A DNA stretch of 64,000 bases, taken from positions 14,166,303-14,230,302 of the forward strand of contig CM072170.1 of NCBI GenBank assembly GCA_036850595.1, given 5' to 3'. Position 1 is the stretch's first letter. Each line of letters opens with the position of its first letter. A program made the position numbers and the translations under genes. Below, one piece after another: positions 57,750 to 64,000 of this stretch. The notes below the pieces were generated by a model. That model searched no databases and was not told where the DNA came from. It saw only the letters and a list, made by a program, of their open reading frames with translations. The stretch comes from Rhyacichthys aspro. Taxonomy: Eukaryota > Chordata > Actinopteri > Gobiiformes > Rhyacichthyidae.

Positions 57750-59419
57750 TGTTTGTTTGTTTTGTTATGTTTAGACAAGAATAACAGGCTGGAGGCTTTG
57801 TCTTATTCAGAAATCCCAATGGAAGAATGAATTTTTCAATGTAAAATACAAGTATATTAAGTAGAAGTTTAAGGATTACCTTAAATTATTATTCGTAGCA
57901 CTGGCTTCAGTGTCAGACACAATTATTTCTGCCTGGTTGGTAATTGAATGCAGTGCCAATACTTATCTGCGTTACACTTTGTTTCCCTTTTCACTTATGT
58001 TTTTATATTTTCAACAAAGGCTAGTTCCTTAGTATTCTTGCTTTGTTTGCTAATAGTAAACAACACAGCAGTTAACATTCTTATATTGTGTCTGCGTAAA
58101 TGAATGATGGATCAAACAGAGCAGAAGAAAATGTTATGTAAGTTCATGGAAACAAGGCAGTCGGCCACAGACTGTGAAAGTATTTGAAATGGTCTATTCT
58201 TGTAGGACACTGCAGAACCTTTATGGAAAATGATGTGGCATCGTCAGAGCAGACAAGGCAATAAACACCTCAAATATGCGGCTTTCTCCTGAGGAGGGCC
58301 CATACGTCTTAGTCACTTCACTACCTGTATTGTCCAGTTTTGACACACTAGCTCAGGTGAGATTTATCTACACTGTCAGCATGGCAAGTGATGGATTAGC
58401 AGCAATGTTTTCTAAATGACAAAGGTACTCGAAGCAGTGATAATGCAACATAAAACGCACTTCCTGTAGAAGGTGTCTGGGCTTGCCACGAGACTGTGGT
58501 GGAACACGCAGACAAGGACAAGTTTAAGTACACTTTTATGTTGGAGGAAAAAAATTTTAGACTTTTGAGTGAGGCAGTCAAGGACATTTTATATTATGGA
58601 AAACAATATCAAGTCTGAGCTAAGTACTGGAACACAGAATGGTCAGTTTAATTGTCGGTTTAATTTTAAAGTTGACTCAGTCCATTTGAATTGAATCCCA
58701 TGTTTGTCCTCTGACCTGGTGTTTATTGGATGCAGCCAAGGTCATATTGCATGATCCAATCTTTTTGAATACCGTCTGATGACTTCAAGACTGTCATTTA
58801 GCTTGAAGTGTGGTTATTTTATGAAGAATCAAAGTTTCCTGTGCAGCTGTGGATGTTGGAGGCAAACCGGTCCAATTACTCACTTAAGATTAAGTCAATC
58901 TGAGGAGACTGTCTAATAAACGGAGAGATAGCCACTTCAGTTACTCTTTTGGTCCATGACGCCAAAGTGAGTTTTCTGTAACGTGTAACCAGTTACCCAA
59001 GAATTTTATTAATAGGCTAAATCTCAGATGGTTCACAAGCTGCAAGATGTTAACAACATAAAAATACTACAAAGTAAATCTACAATTGTTGTATTTCCAT
59101 AAATTAGTTTACATTTTGAAGAGGTTTGATCTGGATTTCATATCACATTAGAATAACCAGTAAATTCTGAAATTACTGGATTAAAAAAAAACAGCTTTTT
59201 TTTTTCTTTTTTTTTTTCTTTTTTCCCCCCTCACATTTAAAAAAAGGATAGTTTATGGAAATAAAAATTGGTAAAATATTGACTGGATTTATGTTGCATT
59301 ATAAAATACAGCATATATTTTTAATGAATAAAAATAGTACAATTGTAAATAAATTGTAATAAAACAGTAAAAAAAAATAAGCGAAATTTGCAGATTGCAC
59401 ATTTTTTTTCACTTGCTTT
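57750..59419. other. Non-coding, nothing named
   Basis: Worn sequence follows the LINE; some of it (57.85-58.05 kb) may still be transposon-derived. T- and A-rich runs lie at 59185-59245. No gene was seen. Confidence 0.4.
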
Positions 59420-59565
59420 GACTTGCTTGGCTCACTGGTAGAATGCACACAACATACCTGGGCAACCTGGGCTCGACTCTGGCTTAGATCATATGCTCAG
59501 TTTCCTGCTCATCTATACTCTATGTCTATCTTGATGTCAATCAAAATAAAGGCAAAAAGGCAACA
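59420..59565 (+). mobile_element. tRNA-derived SINE
   Basis: TGGCTCACTGG (59428-59438) is a tRNA-type A box and GGCTCGACTCT (59470-59480) a slightly worn B box, 42 bp apart as in a pol III promoter. The tRNA-like head is followed by a pyrimidine-rich body (TTTCCTGCTCATCTATACTC) and a tail TCAAAATAAAGGCAAAAAGG. This structure matches a tRNA-headed SINE family common in percomorph fish. It is a full-length-looking but mutated copy and not a tRNA gene, because no acceptor stem can be closed. Confidence 0.75.
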
Positions 59566-59569
59566 GCAA

Positions 59570-60070
59570 CACATAACAAAAACAATTAACTTTGGTGGGA
59601 TTAGTAAACCTTGTTTTGTTTTTAATGTTGTTTTTTTTAATCATATCATTTGATTGGTCTGGAAGACACAACATTCCCAGCAGATAAGAGTGTCCACATG
59701 AATGCAGATGTTTTACACTACTGGCCAGCTTTTGCATTGCATTGTGCAAACAGCTCCTAATATTTTTGCTCAAACTGAGACATAGGTATAAAAACAACGC
59801 TGCCAAAAAACATCAGGTAAATCAGGCTTTACATTATATAGAAGCACAACCATTGTTTAAACACAGGAAGTTGAATATGCATGTATCAAGAGCGATATTT
59901 GTTGTATCCACACTGGTGCACAGTTACATACAGTAGATACATTTGAATCACTGGGTTATTGTGACAAAGGCAGACGGGTAATTCCTTGAGCATGACCAGA
60001 TTTCATTCAAGTACGCTTTCCAATCCATTCTGTGAAAACACTCACGGACGCATGTAAGACACACACATTA
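59570..60070. other. AT-rich non-coding, nothing recognised
   Basis: No feature could be supported. Confidence 0.45.
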
Positions 60071-60079
60071 CGCATCAGA

Positions 60080-60105
60080 GCGGCGCGCAGCCTTTGGAGC
60101 GCCGC
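60080..60105. other. GC-rich hairpin
   Basis: GCGGCGC (60080-60086) and GCGCCGC (60099-60105) form a perfect 7-bp stem with a 12-base loop, inside a short CpG-rich patch. No T-run follows on either strand that would make it a terminator, and such terminators are not expected in a vertebrate. Confidence 0.45.
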
Positions 60106-60262
60106 ACTGTCATTTCCATAAATACCCTTAAAAGGTGCAGCCAAAACCATGCAAGGGTGCGATTGCCTCATGGCTAGAGACGCACAAAAACGGCTCTTTT
60201 CTCTTTCAGGAGAGTGAAGAAGAGGATGACCCACTTAATCGAACAATTTGGAGCGCCTGCTT

Positions 60263-60264
<2 letters not shown>

Positions 60265-60300
<36 letters not shown>
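60265..60300 (+). repeat. (GT)18 microsatellite
   Basis: Thirty-six bases of uninterrupted GT. It is Z-DNA-prone and probably polymorphic in the population. Confidence 0.95.
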
Positions 60301-60303
<3 letters not shown>

Positions 60304-60309
60304 TGAAAG

Positions 60310-60930
60310 GCCTTCCAGTGCCCGGAGACAAACAGTAAACAAATCCAATGAGCTTATGGTGATGCAGAGACGATGGCGTGATGGTGTCTTGTAAGACTCA
60401 TATATGGGTTTTTATTTCTCAATTGACTGCACAGGTAATGGGAAAGGACAGGGCTGAAAACAACCAGCGGATTTTAGCTTTGGTTGAATCTATAAAACCA
60501 CCAACATAATAACTGCCCACAAATGTAATAAAGCATGAACAAAGTGAAAATCTCTTGGGAATATTTATTTGAGTTTATCACCACTACAATTGCCTACATT
60601 TTCCCTTAGAACAGCCACTGGGGCATTTTTACAGCCATGTGACAAAAGCACCAGCAGCATTTGACATCACAATGTCTTCAAATGTATGTTACTAGTCCAA
60701 TATTATAACAGCACAGTCCTATTTACAGAGATACACTAACTTACATGATATTCATGTTTGAAATACAGCAGTTGTTCATAAGTATACAGAGTAATTCTTT
60801 GTTTTAACAAGAGATTTTCTGATGGTTAATTCTATCTCGATATTTACAGACTTACTTGAATGCCACTCTATCTGTACGCTACAGGCTTTCTGCCAACCAA
60901 GATGGATGCATTAAAAAAAAAAAAATATGA
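60310..60930. other. AT-rich non-coding, nothing recognised
   Basis: A 13-A run lies at about 60913-60925, just before the next element. Otherwise featureless. Confidence 0.45.
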
Positions 60931-60937
60931 ATGTGAC

Positions 60938-61185
60938 CACACATGTCAAACTCAAGGCCCAGGGGCCAAATGCGGCCCTTTGCAATGTTTTATTTGGCCC
61001 TACAATACACATTAATCAAAGGCACTCAACTCATGATCCATTGGGCTTAAACTATATTTGGATTTGAACAGGTTTTAATTGGTTTTAAACAGGTTTTTGG
61101 TGGATTTGAACAGTTTTAATTGGAACTGATGTGAAACTCACTTCACTATCACTAGCCCCTTACCACATTGCATTTGACACTACTG
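60938..61185 (+). mobile_element. hAT-type non-autonomous element, relative of 12.2-12.6 kb
   Basis: The left end CACACATGTCAAACTC and right end GCATTTGACACTACTG share an inverted terminus (CA then TGTCAAA). Behind the left end comes CCAGGGGCCAAATGCGGCCC, typical of hAT-derived elements. The interior has the TTTGAACAGGTTTTAATTGG unit in about three worn copies, the same unit as in the 12.2-12.6 kb element but in opposite orientation. The flanking octamers do not match, so the target duplication has decayed or the ends are slightly off. Confidence 0.55.
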
Positions 61186-61279
61186 CTCTAGCCTAAAAAA
61201 AGCCTTAATTTTAAATACCTCTGTTTTCCTAAGCAGTGTCTTTGTTCTAAGCAACCACAACAATTAACAATGTTATCAC

Positions 61280-61440
61280 AGTGGGGTAAAAATGGCCTAT
61301 TGTCATTTTTAGATATGAATAATCACATCTTACAATTCAGAAAGTCAGTGCGGAGGCTATGAGACAGTCTCATGAAGAGGGAGATGTTGGGGTCTTTAAG
61401 ATAATAAAATACAAAATGGGGTAAAAATGACCCCACGGTG
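61280..61440. mobile_element. Worn DNA element sharing a 20-bp end with 38.8 kb
   Basis: AATGGGGTAAAAATGACCCC (61415-61434) is the exact reverse complement of 38770-38789. A related GTGGGGTAAAAATGG lies at about 61281-61295. Sequence between shows weak similarity to the 38.8-kb locus. Confidence 0.45.
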
Positions 61441-61559
61441 GTTTTAGAGTTAAAACTTGCAGATTTTGATTACATTTGTGGGCAGCTGTTATGTTTGCGT
61501 ATCTAACAGCGTTTGTTTTTTCATGCTTATTTCTCTGAGCTGCTGCAGTAATGAAGCCT

Positions 61560-62090
61560 TCCATCTGCCGTTCCGAGATTTGGGTTGGGAGGGGGGAGCG
61601 TGGTGGTGGTGGGGTGGGTCAATCTGGATTTAGCCTCTAACTGCTCCTCATGTCAGCCACGCCAATTTTGTAAAACATATTTTCTTATGATTCCTTCTTT
61701 TATCCAAGGATTACGAAGCCCACCAAAGTAATTGTCCATTTTCATTAGCGGCAGATGAAAAAGCACTCGGGTAATGATATGGCATCATGGTAAGGACATC
61801 GGCGGATGGGATCACTCCTCCCCCTCTCTTTTATTCCGACGGAGTTTCTTGTTCTAACTCCTCACTCACGCACTCTGTCTCTCTATTTCAGCCGTCCAGA
61901 CCCACTTTCATCTCCTTTTATAAAGCCATCAAACATCGGGCAGCCGCATAAATCTAACCATGTGACGGCCGGAATGACCAGGAGCTCCAGCAACTTGATG
62001 GAGAAATGGACGGCGGTTGGAGCCCACAGCGCACACACAGACACCGGGGCCAAGGCTGCCTCAGTGGAAAAAAAGGCATAGACAGAAGAG
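61560..62090. promoter_or_regulatory. GC-richer block with G-rich run
   Basis: TTGGGAGGGGGGAGCG and GGTGGTGGTGGGGTGGG (61585-61618) are quadruplex-prone. They are followed by balanced sequence with CAGCCACGCCAATTTTG, CATTAGCGGCAG and later CpGs (ATCGGGCAGCCGC). Frames on both strands at 61806-62166 overlap antisense and match nothing known. Candidate regulatory block. Confidence 0.3.
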
Positions 62091-62094
62091 TAAT

Positions 62095-63165
62095 GGGCAG
62101 TGGTTTGAGTTGTTGATGAGGAAGCTTCAAGAAGACTGACTGCAATTTGCACACATAAACCTGCATGAAATACTAAGTGAACGCTGTATTGTGGTCTTGT
62201 AGATCAATGTTTCTGTCCACATTTATTCTGACACTAATTATAGGGCAACCCATTTTTACATGGGGTACAATGATGTGATATATAAAACCTCACTTCCACT
62301 TCAGTATTTCAGTACAATTTTCAATCGTTCATTTTCTACTGCTAGTGCTGTTACATGTCATAGTGGGTTGGAAATCTTGGACAATAACGAGTTTATAACG
62401 AAAAAATTGTAATTTATATTCTTTCACAAATTTAAATTAACCTATACATTTATGTCAATGCATTATAAATCACATATCAGGTGGTGAAACTAAGACATCT
62501 TACCATTTCATGTAAAAAATGTATGTAAAATGTAAAAAAATATATTTTTGACCTGTTTTTTCCATCCACAAATACAAGTTAAAGCTGTATCAAGCAAAGA
62601 AGACGCCATATGATCCATGCAGTGGTTTCCAAAACACAATCAGGCCTGTTTTTAATGTAGTGCTGCTTAAGCCTGAAGATCATGATCGTCCAGTACTGAC
62701 CTTCAACCTTGTCCCTCGTCACAGAGATTTCTCCAGAATCTGTGGATCTTTTGATGATATCTGTTCTGTAGATGATGGGATCTTAAGATTGTATATTTTT
62801 CTCAAATTGTTCCACATTTTTTGTCAGTTTTTTGCAGATTGGTAAACCTCTGCACAACTTTGAGTTTGCATTTTGATGTATCTGATATTGAGTGTCTTGC
62901 AATTTATTATGATATAATAATTTTAATACATTTTATTTCATTTTATTTCACAGGACTTCTACAGCATGTGATGATGTAATGATGATGCATATTTTTTATT
63001 TATCCCAGTGTTAAAACAGATACAGCCTTAAATGTGTTAACACAAACCAAGAGCCTTTGGTCCATCCAAAGTCTTTCAGTTGAGGCATTGAGGGCCTTTT
63101 TGGTTATGGTTAAAGCAAGGTTTATGTTTAAAAAGTACAATTTTAAAAACTAAACTGGTTTAAAC
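62095..63165. other. AT-rich non-coding, nothing recognised
   Basis: TTTTATTTCA occurs twice in succession at 62932-62951 (TTTTATTTCATTTTATTTCA). Nothing else was recognised. Confidence 0.45.
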
Positions 63166-63167
63166 AG

Positions 63168-63449
63168 TCAGAGTGGTTAGCGCTTCTGAAGATTTTTCGG
63201 TCTTGGATCCCAGGGCCGGCAGACACTCGATCTTTTTGAGAGGAGAATTGGTGATTCTAAAGTGCCCCTAGTGGATGAATGTGAGAGTGAATGGTTGTCT
63301 GTTAGTGTCTGTGTCTAAATGTCAGCCCTGTGACTAACTGGCCATTGTCCAGGGTGTACACTGCCTCAGGCCCAAAGCTGCTGGGATAGGCTCCAGCCAC
63401 CCACAACCCCCGGTGGGGACCAAGCAGTAGAAGATGAATGAATGAATGG
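63168..63449 (+). mobile_element. Dispersed tRNA-like teleost repeat, copy 2
   Basis: Starts CAGAGTGGTTAGCGC, passes GAATTGGTGATTCTAAA, CCATTGTCCAGGGTGTAC and GGGATAGGCTCCAGCC, and ends AGAAGATGAATGAATGAATG. It is the reverse complement of the landmarks seen at 6038-6331. It is nearly full length but mutated. Confidence 0.75.
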
Positions 63450-63454
63450 TTTAA

Positions 63455-64000
63455 ACAGGGAAGGCACAAACTAAAAGCAGGTGAGTAAACCCAGGATGAA
63501 TTATATGAATCTATTGTGTAATGCCAGTGACTATAAGTTGGTATTACTTAATCACAATGGCTTTTCCTTTATAATTCTTTGTAGTCTTTATAATTATATA
63601 GAAGATGGATCTATGACATGCTACAGTACAAAGCATTTAAGCCATTAGCATCTCCATCTACTTCATTCTAACAAACTCCAACCTTTTTCCCAATATAGTA
63701 CTTTTTTTCCCTCTACCGTCTATGGCAACATCAGACTCCTGCTTTCTGTCTGGTTTTCAAATGTGAGGTTTTATAAAGGATCAAACAAATAGCATTTCAA
63801 CACTAGGCCTTTAAATGACAAAGGTTATAAAGTTAGTGCTGGAGCTTTGTTTGATCCTTTTTAAAGCCAAACAGCGAGAGAGAGTCTCTACTACAAACAT
63901 GTCCCAAAAAATAGATGTGCAAAGTTCTCTTTCTCATATCATATGCCGTTTCAGTGCCACAAAACCACACACCGATGTACAACACTGCACCTGAGCCCAC
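63455..64000. other. Non-coding, nothing recognised
   Basis: AT-rich sequence to the window edge without a supported feature. Confidence 0.45.

Noticed and set aside
59428..59480. Possible tRNA gene (A and B boxes)
   Set aside because: No acceptor or anticodon stem closes, and the downstream body and tail fit a SINE.

Overview
The window looks like non-coding nuclear DNA from a ray-finned fish, most likely a spiny-rayed (percomorph) teleost. The main evidence is the repeat content. There is a tRNA-headed SINE whose 3' part ends in an AATAAAGGCAAAAAG-type tail (59.4 kb), three copies of a dispersed tRNA-like repeat common in teleosts (6.0, 44.2 and 63.2 kb), a dead L1/Tx1-type LINE (56.0-57.7 kb) and several hAT-type miniature elements. 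I found no intact protein-coding gene, no convincing coding exon, and no tRNA or rRNA gene. The only recognisable coding sequence is the broken reverse transcriptase of the LINE. The window is best read as a gene desert or a very large intron.

Layout: 0-3 kb is AT-rich with a diverged duplication (1.1-1.7 kb). At 3.0-3.3 kb lies a dense regulatory-looking block with two TALE-homeodomain dimer sites and two RFX X-boxes. From 4.8 to 16 kb AT-rich sequence alternates with GC-richer blocks (4.8-5.1, 8.7-8.9, 10.7-11.4 kb) and old mobile elements. Between 16.4 and 26 kb there are a few retroposon tails and more GC-richer blocks (21.9-23.6 kb). At 26,126-26,450 there is a run of long homopolymers that looks like assembly or base-calling failure. 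Between 27 and 36 kb are CpG-richer blocks at 27.0-27.5 and 33.4-33.9 kb. The 36.4-38.9 kb interval is rich in transposon fragments. The densest CpG block of the window, a promoter candidate, is at 42.5-43.0 kb, followed at once by a hAT-type element with a perfect 8-bp target duplication. At 45.9-47.4 kb there is a 1.5-kb degenerate array built on GGACTAAACCA. At 53.9-55.0 kb there is a second degenerate array with a period near 316 bp. The last 8 kb is mostly transposon debris plus a (GT)18 microsatellite.

No genes act together here. The recurring signal is regulatory: seven full matches to the RFX X-box consensus and three perfect DR1 nuclear-receptor sites, more than chance predicts, mostly lying in the GC-richer blocks rather than in repeats. 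This would fit a cis-regulatory landscape of a developmental gene outside the window, but the target gene cannot be named from this sequence. Conservation, expression and repeat-library comparisons could not be run; all similarity statements are by eye.
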